Origin: Crocinitomicaceae bacterium
GTDB taxonomy: Bacteria; Bacteroidota; Bacteroidia; Flavobacteriales_D; Crocinitomicaceae
Direction of reading: 5' to 3'
Assembly: GCA_029249445.1 (NCBI GenBank)
Contig: JAQWHI010000013.1
Span: forward strand, 1-64,000
Length of the DNA stretch: 64,000 nucleotides
Shown here: piece by piece, positions 45,464 to 54,774 of the stretch
Layout of the letters: every line of letters begins with the position of its first letter
Numbering within the stretch: position 1 is the first letter of the stretch
Position numbers and translations under genes: made by a program
The notes under the pieces: model-generated
What the model saw: the letters and a program-made list of their open reading frames with translations, nothing else
What the model was told of the DNA's origin: nothing
The model's database searches: none

Positions 45464-46300
45464 TTAGAAAAGGATTGATAATTTGAACCGCAATTGATTG
45501 TACATGGCTTGATTGGAGAAGTAGGTAGCTTCATCTCCTGCATCATTGGTATAGTACAAGGTATTCTTTGAGTCACTTTTTTCCGTATTCCTATTGTAGA
45601 ACAATTCCGTGAAACCAAAATAGAAACCGATTTCTGCCATTAGCGTAGTGGTTCCGGTAAAGTTCCATTCTGTGCCTCCAGCAAATCCTGCGAGTGATTT
45701 AATAAACCACATCTCGTTTTTTGGTTTCATGTTTTCCATAGATCGATTGACCTTTAGTCCATCATCTGCAACCGGATTGCTTGTTGAGGACGGAAATTCA
45801 TAGCCCGTATCCTCTGTTTTATTTGAAGCAAGGAAGCTTGTGCGCAGCCCAAACTTTCCAAAGTAACGCAAATATCCAATGTATTTTGTTCTGAAAATCA
45901 TCATTGTTGGAATTGTTAAGAAAACAGGCTTTTGTTTTCTTGTTTCCAAAAGGTAAATTTTATCGTTTGCTGATGCGGCAGCCGATTCTTTGCTAAGTAC
46001 ATTCTGATCATTAAAATTATAATAGACGGGCTCATTGGAAGTTTTGAATTGTAGCGTCGTAAAGTCAATTTCTAAACCCGTATTGAATCCAATAGTTTCA
46101 GTTATTGGAAAATTAATATTAGCACCGATTGACAAATCGATTCCCAATCCATCGTTTTCAAGTTTATTGGTTCCCATTTCTACCATACCAGCTCCTAATT
46201 CTGCAATCAAGCCAGCTTGAATTCTCTTTCCCACGGCTTCCTGAGCATGCGAAAGGGTGATAATTAAACCAAACAATAGGTTAAGAAGGATATGTTTCAT
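45464..46300 (-). CDS. Outer-membrane beta-barrel protein
   Basis: I begin this gene at 46300, where MKHILLNLLFGLIITLSHAQ forms a good signal peptide; an upstream in-frame extension would overlap the divergent gldB gene and lacks coding character. The 278-residue protein then shows amphipathic strands with the usual porin-like texture: AGLIAELGAGMVEMG, LSIGANINFPITETIGFNTG, VFLTIPTMMIF, FGLRTSFLASN, MAEIGFYFGFTELFYN, and a last strand LRFKLSILF ending in phenylalanine as barrels do. Specific function unknown. It is on the same strand as nadE with a 9-nt gap, so probably cotranscribed. Confidence 0.82.
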   Translation of the reverse strand: MKHILLNLLFGLIITLSHAQEAVGKRIQAGLIAELGAGMVEMGTNKLENDGLGIDLSIGANINFPITETIGFNTGLEIDFTTLQFKTSNEPVYYNFNDQNVLSKESAAASANDKIYLLETRKQKPVFLTIPTMMIFRTKYIGYLRYFGKFGLRTSFLASNKTEDTGYEFPSSTSNPVADDGLKVNRSMENMKPKNEMWFIKSLAGFAGGTEWNFTGTTTLMAEIGFYFGFTELFYNRNTEKSDSKNTLYYTNDAGDEATYFSNQAMYNQLRFKLSILF

Positions 46301-46348
46301 GAGGTACATTTTAAACTTATCTGTACGAGTTATGTAACTCGTTTTGCG

Positions 46349-46356
46349 TACTTTTG
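46349..46356 (+). promoter_or_regulatory. Predicted -7 box for gldB-gldC
   Basis: TACTTTTG is a perfect TAnnTTTG box 23 nt before the gldB ATG, in the 79-nt gap to the divergent barrel gene. Confidence 0.5.
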
Positions 46357-46379
46357 ACTTACGAAAATAGTTAATAATA

Positions 46380-47396
46380 ATGATTCTAAAAAGCCTTTTT
46401 AGTCTTCTGTTCGCGTGCTTTTTGATTGCTGGTTGCTCTTCAAACCCGCTCGATGTAGACACTTCACATGTAAATGTACAGATCACGTTTCATAATGCGT
46501 ATTCTGAATTGAATACATCAAGTTCAGCAAGCTTATTGGATGTACATCGTCGTTACAAGGCCGATATTCCGGATTTGTATGATTATTTTCTCGGTTCTTG
46601 TATTGGTTTTCGTCAAGACCCGGACGATACTACTTTTTTAGCTACGATGCAGCGATTTCAAGCGGATTCTGTTATGGGACTTTTTCAAGAAGAAATAAGT
46701 CGAAATTTTACAGATTGTGAGAAAATTCAACACAATTTGATTGATGGATTTAAACACTTGAAGTATCATTTGCCAGACGGCAAGCAACCAGAAGATATTG
46801 TATTTATGAATTCCACGTTGAAGTCGAGTGTTTTTTGCACTGAGCGCGAGATTGGAATCGGTTTAGAACGTTATTTAGGACCTCAAAATAGTTTGATTCG
46901 GCAGCTTGATGGTAGATTTTGGTATCGTTGGGTAAAAGAAGGTATGAAACGCGAGTACCTTGAACGAGACGTACTTTCAGGATGGATTGAGACACATATT
47001 GTCGAAGAGCCGAAAGGTAATCTTGCAGAAAAGATAGTACAATGGGGTAAAATTTTATATTTGACCAAAGCGGCTTTTCCAGATATGGAGGACCATTTAA
47101 TTCTCAGATATTCTTTTGAAGGATGGGAATGGGCATTAAAAAATGAACGTATGTTTTGGGAGTATTTGGTGTCTCAAAAGTTCCTTTTTGACACGAATGA
47201 TTTGAATGTGATGAATATGATTAATCCGGGACCAACTACATCTGGTTTACCTGAAAAAGCGGCTCCAGATCGTATGGGACAGTTTATTGGATATCGAATG
47301 GTTAAGAATTATGTAGAGGAAAGTCAACTTGACTTGAATGTGTTGGTTGAGGTGCCGTATAATGATATTTTACAGAGTTACGAAATAGAAGAATAA
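46380..47396 (+). CDS. gldB: Gliding motility lipoprotein GldB
   Basis: A 338-residue lipoprotein required for gliding in Flavobacterium. Lipoprotein signal: MILKSLFSLLFACFLIAGC. The mature part has the family segments IPDLYDYFLGSCIGF, ISRNFTDCEKIQHNLIDGFKHLKYHLPDG, FCTEREIGIGLERYLG, YRWVKEGMKREYLERDVLSGWI, and the C-terminal GPGPTTSGLPEKAAPDRMGQ-like stretch (here PGPTTSGLPEKAAPDRMGQF). It has been compared with peptidase-like folds, but its biochemical role is not settled. GldC starts 3 nt downstream. Confidence 0.95.
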   Translation: MILKSLFSLLFACFLIAGCSSNPLDVDTSHVNVQITFHNAYSELNTSSSASLLDVHRRYKADIPDLYDYFLGSCIGFRQDPDDTTFLATMQRFQADSVMGLFQEEISRNFTDCEKIQHNLIDGFKHLKYHLPDGKQPEDIVFMNSTLKSSVFCTEREIGIGLERYLGPQNSLIRQLDGRFWYRWVKEGMKREYLERDVLSGWIETHIVEEPKGNLAEKIVQWGKILYLTKAAFPDMEDHLILRYSFEGWEWALKNERMFWEYLVSQKFLFDTNDLNVMNMINPGPTTSGLPEKAAPDRMGQFIGYRMVKNYVEESQLDLNVLVEVPYNDILQSYEIEE

Positions 47397-47399
47397 ATA

Positions 47400-47750
47400 A
47401 TGGAAGAGGATAAAGTAAAGAAGACATCAACGGTCTCAATAGATGTAGGCGTTAATGAGAATAATGTTCCGGTAAGAATGAAGTGGACGGCACCAGATGG
47501 CTCGATCAAGGATGCTCCAACAAAGGCAATGCTACTCTCATTATGGGATCCAACAGAAAACAATACAATGAAAATCGATCTTTGGACCAAAGACATGTCA
47601 GTTGAGGAGATGAAGCAATTTTTTCACCAAACGCTCTTGACGTTATCTGATACGTTTGAGCGTGCTACAGGTGAGAACGCAATTTGTGAAGATTTGCGTG
47701 ATTACTGTTACCATTTTGCGGACAAGATGCAAATCATGCCCGAGAAATAG
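47400..47750 (+). CDS. gldC: Gliding motility protein GldC
   Basis: A 116-residue soluble protein without a signal peptide. The family pattern is clear: STVSIDVGVNENNVPVRMKW, APDGSIKDAPTKAMLLSLWD, LRIDLWTKDMSVEEMKQFF-like (here MKIDLWTKDMSVEEMKQFF), ending HFADKMQIMPEK. GldC stimulates gliding in Flavobacterium johnsoniae but is not strictly needed; its mechanism is unknown. It is translated with gldB from one mRNA. Confidence 0.95.
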   Translation: MEEDKVKKTSTVSIDVGVNENNVPVRMKWTAPDGSIKDAPTKAMLLSLWDPTENNTMKIDLWTKDMSVEEMKQFFHQTLLTLSDTFERATGENAICEDLRDYCYHFADKMQIMPEK

Positions 47751-47816
47751 CTCGAATTAGCGAATCGCTTTTGAATATAAACACATAGAGATTCGAATCA
47801 AATTAAAAAAAATACA

Positions 47817-48605
47817 ATGGTATCTGGCAACTTAGCAAAAATGCATGTTTCTTTTGGTGATGAAATCCAGTACCGTTTGAGTTTGTCAGAAGATTTAGAC
47901 ATGAACAGTTTAATTGGTAAAGAAATTCATCTCGAATGGACTGGCGTGATTAATTGTACCAAATGTAAAAAGAAAACGAAGTCGTCTTTTGGACAGGGAT
48001 TTTGTTATTCGTGTTTTATTGCTGCTCCAGAAGCTGCTGAGTGTATTCTTCGTCCTGAACTCTGTCGCGCTCATCTTGGAGAGGGGCGTGACCCTGAATG
48101 GGAACAAAAACATCACAATACACCACATATCGTTTATTTGGCGGCTTCGAGTGCAGTGAAAGTTGGAATTACACGTCAGAATCAAATTCCAACACGATGG
48201 ATTGATCAGGGCGCGTCGGAAGCAATTATTTTGGCTGAGGTACCAAATAGGTACGAGGCTGGAAAAATAGAAGTAGCGCTCAAGGAGTTTTTTACAGATA
48301 AAACACATTGGCAAAAGATGCTGAAGAATGAAATTGATAAATCCATTGACCTTGAAGATGAAAAATGGTCTTTAGAGGAGAAGCTTCCAAGCGACATTCT
48401 CAATTATTTTTCAGAAAATGATGTGATTTGGAAATTGAATTATCCAGTCGACCAATTTCCCAAGAAGGTAAAAAGTTTATCATTTGATAAAACTCCAATA
48501 ATAGTTGGAACTCTAGTGGGGATTAAGGGACAATATCTAATTTTTGACAATGATTGTGTGCTTAATATACGCAAGCACACAGGATATTTTGTAAATATTC
48601 ATTAG
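47817..48605 (+). CDS. DUF2797-like protein with N-terminal zinc site
   Basis: A 262-residue cytoplasmic protein. Near the N-terminus four cysteines (CTKCKKKTKSSFGQGFCYSC) form a probable zinc knuckle, with further cysteines in AECILRPELCRAH. The centre has IVYLAASSAVKVGITRQNQI and PTRWIDQGASEAIIL, a spacing reminiscent of GIY-YIG nucleases (Y...K-V-G-I-T...R-W), followed by a long helix. The family has no established function to my knowledge. It lies 66 nt after gldC and 53 nt before trmB on the same strand; the position suggests nucleic-acid handling rather than gliding, but this is inference. Confidence 0.8.
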   Translation: MVSGNLAKMHVSFGDEIQYRLSLSEDLDMNSLIGKEIHLEWTGVINCTKCKKKTKSSFGQGFCYSCFIAAPEAAECILRPELCRAHLGEGRDPEWEQKHHNTPHIVYLAASSAVKVGITRQNQIPTRWIDQGASEAIILAEVPNRYEAGKIEVALKEFFTDKTHWQKMLKNEIDKSIDLEDEKWSLEEKLPSDILNYFSENDVIWKLNYPVDQFPKKVKSLSFDKTPIIVGTLVGIKGQYLIFDNDCVLNIRKHTGYFVNIH

Positions 48606-48658
48606 TGCAATTGAAGTTGTAAAATTGAATTTGATTCATTTGAACGAAATAAAAAAGG

Positions 48659-49336
48659 ATGGGGAAAGATAAATTGAGAAGATTCGCTGCGGTAAAAGAA
48701 TTTGATAATTTTTTCGAGCCTGCACTTAAAGAGGATTTCCCGCTTAAAGGAAACTGGAAAAGAGATCACTTTAAAAATGACAATCCGATTGTTCTTGAGT
48801 TGGGCTGTGGTAAAGGAGAATACTCAATAGGATTAGGGAAACACTTCAAGAATAAAAATTTTATAGGAGTTGATATCAAAGGCGCGAGAATGTTTATTGG
48901 TGCGGAAGAGGCAGTCAACAATAAGATGTCAAATGTAGCATTCTTGAGAACTCGAATCGATTTTATTACCGATTATTTTGATAGCGGTGAAGTTGATGAG
49001 ATTTGGTTGACTTTTTCAGACCCTCAGCCAAAAAAACCACGAAAAAGGCTCAGTTCACCATTATTCATAGAACGCTACAAGAAAATATTGAAGCCGGGTG
49101 GGATTGTTCACATGAAGACAGATAGTGATTTGTTGTTTGAATATACAGAACAACAAATTGAGGAAGAGGGGTATAATTGCCTTGAGCTAACTTGGGATTT
49201 ATATGGAGAACTTCCAGAGAATATAGACCAAGTAACACGTGACATTTTTCACATCAAAACGCACTATGAGAAATTGTTTACAGCGCAAGGTGCAACAATT
49301 AAATACTGTAAATTTAAGATTCACGGAGCACAATAG
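48659..49336 (+). CDS. trmB: tRNA (guanine-N7-)-methyltransferase
   Basis: SAM-dependent enzyme that methylates G46 in the tRNA variable loop. The 225-residue protein has the class I methyltransferase signature VLELGCGKGEYSIGLG (about residues 42-57), NFIGVDIKGARMFIGAEEA, and the TrmB-specific LTFSDPQPKKPRKRLSSPLFIERY (the substrate-binding DPxPKxxHxxxR block in a Bacteroidota variant) followed by LKPGGIVHMKTDSD. The basic N-terminal region probably binds tRNA. Confidence 0.96.
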   Translation: MGKDKLRRFAAVKEFDNFFEPALKEDFPLKGNWKRDHFKNDNPIVLELGCGKGEYSIGLGKHFKNKNFIGVDIKGARMFIGAEEAVNNKMSNVAFLRTRIDFITDYFDSGEVDEIWLTFSDPQPKKPRKRLSSPLFIERYKKILKPGGIVHMKTDSDLLFEYTEQQIEEEGYNCLELTWDLYGELPENIDQVTRDIFHIKTHYEKLFTAQGATIKYCKFKIHGAQ

Positions 49337-49389
49337 AACCCATACTGAGCGCGTTTCATATTCGTTTTCTTCGATTCAAAGTTCTGGTA

Positions 49390-50616
49390 TTATGCGACTC
49401 GTAGTTTTGCCATTTTGGACTTTTGGAACTGCGCTTTAGCGTATTCTGATGTCACCCGGAATTCTGTTTCATTTTTTGAAGGTAAGTCATACATTGCCTC
49501 GTTCAGAATAGCTTCACAAATTGACCGTAAACCTCTTGCTCCTAATTCAAATTCAATTGCTTTGCTTACGATAAAATCAAGAACATCCTTATCAAACTTT
49601 AGAGTAATACCGTCAATCTCAAACAATCGCGTATATTGCTTGATCAGCGCATTTTTGGGTTCAGTTATGATTCGCTTTAAGCTCGCCGCACTCAGAGGTT
49701 CTAAATAGGTCAATACAGGAAACCTTCCGATCAATTCTGGAATTAAACCAAACGATTTAATATCTGTCGGATTTACATATTTTAAGAGTGAATCTTGTTC
49801 TATTTGTTCTTCCTCTATAGAAGAGAAACCAATTGTCTGACGGTTGACTCTATTTGCGATGATTTTCTCGATTCCATCAAACGCACCACCACAAACGAAT
49901 AAGATATTTTTGGTGTCGATTTGAATCAATTTTTGTTCAGGATGCTTTCTTCCTCCTTGAGGTGGGACATTTACAATTGAACCTTCAAGTAGTTTTAATA
50001 GGGCCTGCTGTACACCTTCACCGGAGACATCTCTTGTGATGGATGGATTATCGCTTTTGCGCGCAATTTTATCAATTTCATCCACAAAAACGATTCCTTG
50101 CTGAGCCGCGTCTACGTTATAATCTGCAGATTGTAGAAGACGCGATAGAATGCTCTCAACATCTTCACCAACATATCCTGCCTCCGTTAGCACTGTAGCA
50201 TCTGCAATGCAAAAAGGCACATTTAACATTTTGGCAATCGTCTTGGCTAAAAGTGTTTTTCCTGTTCCTGTGCGTCCAACCAAAACAACATTTGATTTTT
50301 CAATCTCAACTTCATCTTTCCATTCGGGCTGATTTAATCTCTTGTAATGGTTATAAACAGCAACTGACAATACTTTTTTGGCATCATCCTGACCGATTAC
50401 ATATTCATCAAGCTTTTCTTTGATTTCTAAAGGTTTCAGAACATTAACGATGCGTTCGCTTTTTGTTTCTGTACTGCTGAGGTCTTCTTCTTTCACAATC
50501 GTGTGGGCCTGTGAAACACAACTTTCACAAATGTGTCCAGTTACTCCTGCGATCAACATACCTACTTCCGCTCGTGGTCTTCCACAGAACGAACAACCTG
50601 ATTCTTTCTTAGACAT
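49390..50616 (-). CDS. clpX: ATP-dependent protease ATP-binding subunit ClpX
   Basis: AAA+ unfoldase that feeds substrates to ClpP. In 408 residues: an N-terminal zinc-binding domain ([12 protein letters not shown]...ICESC, two C-x2-C pairs), Walker [18 protein letters not shown] (about 118), the sensor-rich stretch [18 protein letters not shown], and the ClpP-docking loop NRQTIGFSS containing the IGF tripeptide. The Walker A Gly-Arg-Thr-Gly-Thr differs from the commoner GPTGSGKT by a lineage-type change. It follows clpP by 73 nt, the common clpP-clpX order. Confidence 0.97.
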   Translation of the reverse strand: MSKKESGCSFCGRPRAEVGMLIAGVTGHICESCVSQAHTIVKEEDLSSTETKSERIVNVLKPLEIKEKLDEYVIGQDDAKKVLSVAVYNHYKRLNQPEWKDEVEIEKSNVVLVGRTGTGKTLLAKTIAKMLNVPFCIADATVLTEAGYVGEDVESILSRLLQSADYNVDAAQQGIVFVDEIDKIARKSDNPSITRDVSGEGVQQALLKLLEGSIVNVPPQGGRKHPEQKLIQIDTKNILFVCGGAFDGIEKIIANRVNRQTIGFSSIEEEQIEQDSLLKYVNPTDIKSFGLIPELIGRFPVLTYLEPLSAASLKRIITEPKNALIKQYTRLFEIDGITLKFDKDVLDFIVSKAIEFELGARGLRSICEAILNEAMYDLPSKNETEFRVTSEYAKAQFQKSKMAKLRVA

Positions 50617-50689
50617 AATAATTTCGTCAAAAGGGCTCCCATTCTTTTAAGGAGAAGGGGAACATCGTTTTTTTTATTGCAAAGATACT

Positions 50690-51358
50690 TTATTTGGGGT
50701 TTCGAAGCAATACTTCATCCACCATCCCATATTCTTTTGCCTCTCCAGAAGTCATCCAATAGTCTCTATCTGAATCTTCCCAAACTTTCTTATAATCTTG
50801 TTTGGAATGTGTCGCAATGATATCATAAAGTTCTTTTTTCAACTTTTGAATTTCTCGTGCGGTGATTTCAATATCCGATGCTTGGCCTTGAGCTCCTCCT
50901 AGCGGCTGGTGAATCATTACTCTAGAATGTTTCAATGCAGATCTTTTTCCTTCTGCTCCAGCACACAGTAATACAGCACCCATTGAAGCTGCCATACCCG
51001 TGCATATCGTCGCAACATCTGGATTAATATATTGCATTGTATCATAAATGCCAAGCCCGGCATAAACAGATCCTCCTGGCGAGTTCAGATAAATCTGAAT
51101 GTCTTTTTTAGGATCTACTGACTCTAAAAATAACAGTTGAGCATTGATAATATTTGCAACTTGGTCATTTATCCCTGTACCCAGAAAGATAATTCTATCC
51201 ATCATAAGGCGCGAGAAAACATCCATTTGTGTCATATTCAATTGACGCTCTTCAATGATGTATGGCGTTACAGATGAATCAATGTAATGATCCACATGCA
51301 TGCTGCTAATGCCCATGTGTTTTGTTGCGTATTTTTTAAATTCGTTTCCGTCGAACAT
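50690..51358 (-). CDS. clpP: ATP-dependent Clp protease proteolytic subunit
   Basis: Serine protease that forms the barrel of ClpXP. The 222-residue sequence includes DRIIFLGTGINDQVAN, the catalytic serine in GMAASMGAVLL, the catalytic histidine in HSRVMIHQPLGGAQG and the aspartate in DRDYWMTSGEAKEYGMVDEVL, completing the triad. An N-terminal extension of about 40 residues (NEFKKYATKHMGISSMHVDHYI) precedes the core and may be processed. Upstream is a divergent glycosyltransferase gene; trigger factor is not adjacent. Confidence 0.97.
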   Translation of the reverse strand: MFDGNEFKKYATKHMGISSMHVDHYIDSSVTPYIIEERQLNMTQMDVFSRLMMDRIIFLGTGINDQVANIINAQLLFLESVDPKKDIQIYLNSPGGSVYAGLGIYDTMQYINPDVATICTGMAASMGAVLLCAGAEGKRSALKHSRVMIHQPLGGAQGQASDIEITAREIQKLKKELYDIIATHSKQDYKKVWEDSDRDYWMTSGEAKEYGMVDEVLLRNPK

Positions 51359-51498
51359 ATGTAGTTTGTTTATTAGATCAAATTGTTTACCGTATGAAAC
51401 ATACGTTATCTAACGCTAAAACTAAAAACAATGTTGGGATTGACAACCAATTTAATTCCAAAAAAAACGTTAATTCTAAATACCACTGATGTAGTTTG

Positions 51499-51506
51499 TA
51501 TATTTG
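51499..51506 (+). promoter_or_regulatory. -7 box next to a start codon (glycosyltransferase gene)
   Basis: TATATTTG ends 6 nt before the ATG at 51513 (an in-frame TTG at 51504 overlaps the box and is unlikely to be the start). Confidence 0.5.
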
Positions 51507-51512
51507 AACGAA

Positions 51513-52427
51513 ATGCTACCTTCAGAGATTCAAAATAAACGTGTTTTAATTTCGCCGCTGAACTGGGGTATGGGTCATGTTTCCCGCTGCATTGGTTTGG
51601 TCAATCAATTGATCTCTCAGGAGAATTCAATTTACATTGCTTGTGATGAAGAGCAACAGCAAATTTTTGAATGCTATTTTTACAATTTAACTTTTATTCG
51701 TCATACAGGATATCCCTTTCGTTTCAGTGGAAAGGGGAATTTTACATGGGATTTATTTGTGCGCTATTTTGCACTTACAACCCGAATGAAAAAAGAAAGA
51801 GATGAGGTCTCTAGCTATGTTCTTGAGCATTCAATCGATATTGTTCTCTCGGATCACCGCTATGGGTTTCGTTGCAAATTAATACCTTCTGTTTTTATCA
51901 CACATCAATTTAATTTACCAACTCGATGGTACGAATTTATGGCATTGTGGTGGCACCGCAGATTGATTCAATCGTTTCGAACCATTTGGGTAATGGATAC
52001 TGATCGTTTTCAATTTGCGGGTGATTTGAGTCGTGGAAAAAGTAGTGATAATGTAAAGTACATTGGTCCATATTCCAGATTTATGCTTTATGACGTGCCT
52101 AAAGAAAAAATTGGAGGTACGGTTTTAATTGTGAGTGGACCATCAATATACGCGCAACAGTTGCTAGATTCTTTTCTCAATAAAAACGAGCAAGAAGATG
52201 TAATTATCGTCGCGGATAAGAGGCTAAATATCCCAAAGGAATTGCTACTAGAGGACCGGGATTGGAGGATTCAAGATCAGGCAATATTAAGAGCCCAAAA
52301 GGTGATTTCCCGCTCAGGATATTCAACGATTATGGATCTCCATTTCTTGAAATGTGACGCAGAACTTTATGCTACAAAAGGACAAAGGGAACAAGAGTAT
52401 CTGTTACTACTTCACGCATTAAGGTAA
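51513..52427 (+). CDS. MurG-like (GT-B fold) glycosyltransferase
   Basis: A 304-residue protein with a glycosyltransferase family 28-like plan. It opens with RVLISPLNWGMGHVSRCIGLVNQL, the sugar-acceptor glycine loop; a second lobe shows TVLIVSGPSIYAQQLLDSFL and ends with AQKVISRSGYSTIMDLHFLKCDAELYATKGQREQEYL, which matches the nucleotide-sugar binding block of the fold, RSGYSTIMDL being the counterpart of the MurG RSGASTIAEL region. The acceptor is unknown. Monocistronic, ending in a hairpin shared with the convergent gene. Confidence 0.85.
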   Translation: MLPSEIQNKRVLISPLNWGMGHVSRCIGLVNQLISQENSIYIACDEEQQQIFECYFYNLTFIRHTGYPFRFSGKGNFTWDLFVRYFALTTRMKKERDEVSSYVLEHSIDIVLSDHRYGFRCKLIPSVFITHQFNLPTRWYEFMALWWHRRLIQSFRTIWVMDTDRFQFAGDLSRGKSSDNVKYIGPYSRFMLYDVPKEKIGGTVLIVSGPSIYAQQLLDSFLNKNEQEDVIIVADKRLNIPKELLLEDRDWRIQDQAILRAQKVISRSGYSTIMDLHFLKCDAELYATKGQREQEYLLLLHALR

Positions 52428-52435
52428 ACAATTAT

Positions 52436-52469
52436 GGAAAAAAAAGCCCCAGCAAATGCTGAGGCTTTT
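52436..52469 (-). terminator. Bidirectional terminator hairpin
   Basis: AAAAGCC-C-CAGCA-AA-TGCTG-A-GGCTTTT has one mismatch. On the minus strand it is followed by eight T residues (end of the OmpA-TPR gene); on the plus strand the T-run is TTTTG after the glycosyltransferase gene. Confidence 0.8.
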
Positions 52470-52484
52470 GAAATTGAATTTCAT

Positions 52485-54188
52485 TTATTTAACAACAGAA
52501 GTAAATGCTGGATCATTCATCCATTTGATGAATTCTCTATCATTTGCCGCTTTTGCTTTGTAAGCTCCGTCTGCTTTGATTGCGCTTTTTAAGTTGCTCA
52601 ATACTCCATCTGCTTTTCCTTGACGGGCAGCTGCGACAGCTTTGAAATAGTATCCCTGTGCCGTTGATGCATCTACTGAGCCGTTCACCGTCTCAACTGA
52701 ACCAGTCGTGTTGCCGTTTAGAAGGTGTGCCAAAGCAAGGTTAAAAGAAGCGTCTGCCCCCAAGTGAGTAATCGCATTGGCGTATTCTCCATTTTGAATG
52801 TCAAGGATGCCTTTGTTGTAATCAACTTCTGTTCCTGCACCACCAGACTGATTTAGAAGATCCATTGCTTTTGTTCGATCTCCTTCAAGTCCAGCAATTG
52901 CTCCAAGATTATTTTTAGAAATTACATTGTCCTTGGTACTGTTTGCTTTCTCGAATTTTGCTTTTGCTTCAGAAACTTTGTTCAACATGTACAACACTGC
53001 ACCGACGTTGTTTGAAGTTCTGTAGTCATTTGGATATCTTTCTTCAGCGATACGGTACACGCGAAGCTTTTCATTTAAGTCATCGTACAATGTTGCACAG
53101 AAAAGTAGTTCCTCCAAATTCAATGTGTCAGAGTTAGAGACTGAATTTGCCTTGAGCTCTTCATCTGAAAATCCTGTTAAATCGTAATTGATATTGATCT
53201 CAGTACGACGCAATTTCGGGAAAATGTTTCTGTCAAGGTAGGTAAAAGATTTACCAAGATCTCTCATTTTTTGTTCTCTTGCTGCTGGATTTTTCTCCGT
53301 CTCGAGGATACGCAAAACGAGTTGCTTGTCGCTTTCATCCATTTCTGTATCTGCTTGAAGTTCTCTTTTGAATCCTGGGAAATCTTCACCGCTTCCAGAC
53401 GCATTGTAAGTACTTTCCTCAGAAGCTTGTTCGTGCCCAGCTTTTTTAGCAACTTTCATTGCAGATTTTATTGCTGAAGCAGCACGGTCGTCAGATAACC
53501 CTTCGTTTTTATCGACTTCTCCTTCTGGCGATGCGTATCCAACAACGTTGATGCCAGTAACGGCAACTCTTGGATTCGTCTGTGCGTCTGCCATGAAGGC
53601 TTCCATTGTGCTTACATCGTCATCCTTTAATTCAGAATATTTTACAACATCACGACCTTTATCGAAGTTGATAACTGTCAACAAATTTTCTTGTGTTACT
53701 CTTCTAAATTCGTCTTTTGCAAGAACAACCTTGAAGTCTTTGTTTACTAGGTAAGGAGTAATTATTGTAGCATCTGCAATTTTCGTTGCCTCAATTTCCC
53801 CTTTTTCTTTCTCACCCTTGAAAATCTTTCCAGTGATCATGAGATCTGCTGTCTCCATATCAGGAGTATATGGCACAACATCTTCGTATGTGACCTTTCC
53901 CCCTGCTTTGTATAGAATCGCTTCACCGTTTCCTGTTGCTTTTTCACCTTGCACTCTGATTGATTTTAGAGCAGTATTCCCGAGCATTGGAGTAATTTCA
54001 GCTGCGGCTTTCTTTTTAATGCCTTTTTCTGGGAACGTTATTTCCACAGATACCCGAACTGCATCTCCATGCATTTCAAGAGGGTCTGGAGTAGCTTTGT
54101 ACTCAACGTCTTTTAAAAGTTGACATCCTGTTGCCATGCTTCCAACGATTGCTAAAAAAGCAAAGACTTTGATGGTTTGTTTTTTCAT
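52485..54188 (-). CDS. Lipoprotein with OmpA-like and TPR domains
   Basis: A 567-residue lipoprotein: signal MKKQTIKVFAFLAIVGSMATGC. Residues about 30-160 are beta-rich (RVSVEITFPEKGIKKKAAAE, GGKVTYEDVVPYTPDM). An OmpA/MotB-like peptidoglycan-binding-type domain follows (VINFDKGRDVVKYSELKDDD, VTGINVVGYASPEGEVDKNEGLSDDRAASA, and a last strand RRTEININYDL), interrupted by an insertion of about 60 residues. The C-terminal 180 residues are TPR-like (NDYRTSNNVGAVLYMLNKVSEAKAKFEKA). The combination resembles periplasmic scaffold proteins of Bacteroidota; the precise role is unknown. Confidence 0.85.
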   Translation of the reverse strand: MKKQTIKVFAFLAIVGSMATGCQLLKDVEYKATPDPLEMHGDAVRVSVEITFPEKGIKKKAAAEITPMLGNTALKSIRVQGEKATGNGEAILYKAGGKVTYEDVVPYTPDMETADLMITGKIFKGEKEKGEIEATKIADATIITPYLVNKDFKVVLAKDEFRRVTQENLLTVINFDKGRDVVKYSELKDDDVSTMEAFMADAQTNPRVAVTGINVVGYASPEGEVDKNEGLSDDRAASAIKSAMKVAKKAGHEQASEESTYNASGSGEDFPGFKRELQADTEMDESDKQLVLRILETEKNPAAREQKMRDLGKSFTYLDRNIFPKLRRTEININYDLTGFSDEELKANSVSNSDTLNLEELLFCATLYDDLNEKLRVYRIAEERYPNDYRTSNNVGAVLYMLNKVSEAKAKFEKANSTKDNVISKNNLGAIAGLEGDRTKAMDLLNQSGGAGTEVDYNKGILDIQNGEYANAITHLGADASFNLALAHLLNGNTTGSVETVNGSVDASTAQGYYFKAVAAARQGKADGVLSNLKSAIKADGAYKAKAANDREFIKWMNDPAFTSVVK

Positions 54189-54270
54189 GTTAAATCTAAA
54201 ATTCTTATTTCAACTGCAATAATAACAAATATTTTCCTAACAGTAGCCCGCAAACACTCTTATTCAGGAA

Positions 54271-54774
54271 CTAAATTGATTCTTTGTAGGGTCGAATAAT
54301 TGAGGTGTCACTGCATTCTTTTTTAATTGCAGTTAAAGACTTTTGATTTTCGGGATCTTTAAACTTCTTGAGAATGTCATTTAATGGGACGAGTACAAAT
54401 AGTCTTTCTTTATATCGGGGGTGAGGAAGAACAAGTTCTTTTGTTTTAATTATCTTCTTTCCATACAATATGATGTCGAGGTCAATAACTCGTGAAACGT
54501 AGGTTCCATCTATCGATTTGGATGTTCGTCCCATTTCTATTTCGATCAGTTGTAAGGCATTTAACAAGGATCTAGGATCCAATTCAGTTTGAACTGAAAT
54601 GCACATATTTAGAAAGTCATCTTCAGATTCAAATCCAAGTGCAGGCGTTTCGTAGATCTTAGAAAGGGTTATAATTTTCCCACATTTCTCTTGAATTAGG
54701 CGCAATGCCAAACGAAAATTATCAAGTCTATTGCCTAAATTAGTGCCTAAAGAGAGGTGTGTCAGTGTTCCCAT
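54271..54774 (-). CDS. folK: 2-amino-4-hydroxy-6-hydroxymethyldihydropteridine pyrophosphokinase
   Basis: Transfers pyrophosphate from ATP to the pterin precursor in folate synthesis. The 167-residue enzyme has the N-terminal LSLGTNLGNRLDNFRLAL, the pterin-site YETPALGFESEDDFLNM, the metal-binding VIDLDIILYGKK (DxD), and the signature HPRYKERLFVLVPLNDI. The start codon lies 13 nt inside gldD, so translation is coupled; it is the last gene of the mutY-ssb-gldE-gldD-folK run. Confidence 0.95.
   Translation of the reverse strand: MGTLTHLSLGTNLGNRLDNFRLALRLIQEKCGKIITLSKIYETPALGFESEDDFLNMCISVQTELDPRSLLNALQLIEIEMGRTSKSIDGTYVSRVIDLDIILYGKKIIKTKELVLPHPRYKERLFVLVPLNDILKKFKDPENQKSLTAIKKECSDTSIIRPYKESI

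Noticed and set aside
46301-46486. 62-codon upstream extension of the barrel protein gene
   Set aside because: It overlaps gldB and its promoter, is rich in rare-looking Lys/Arg runs and would hide the signal peptide.
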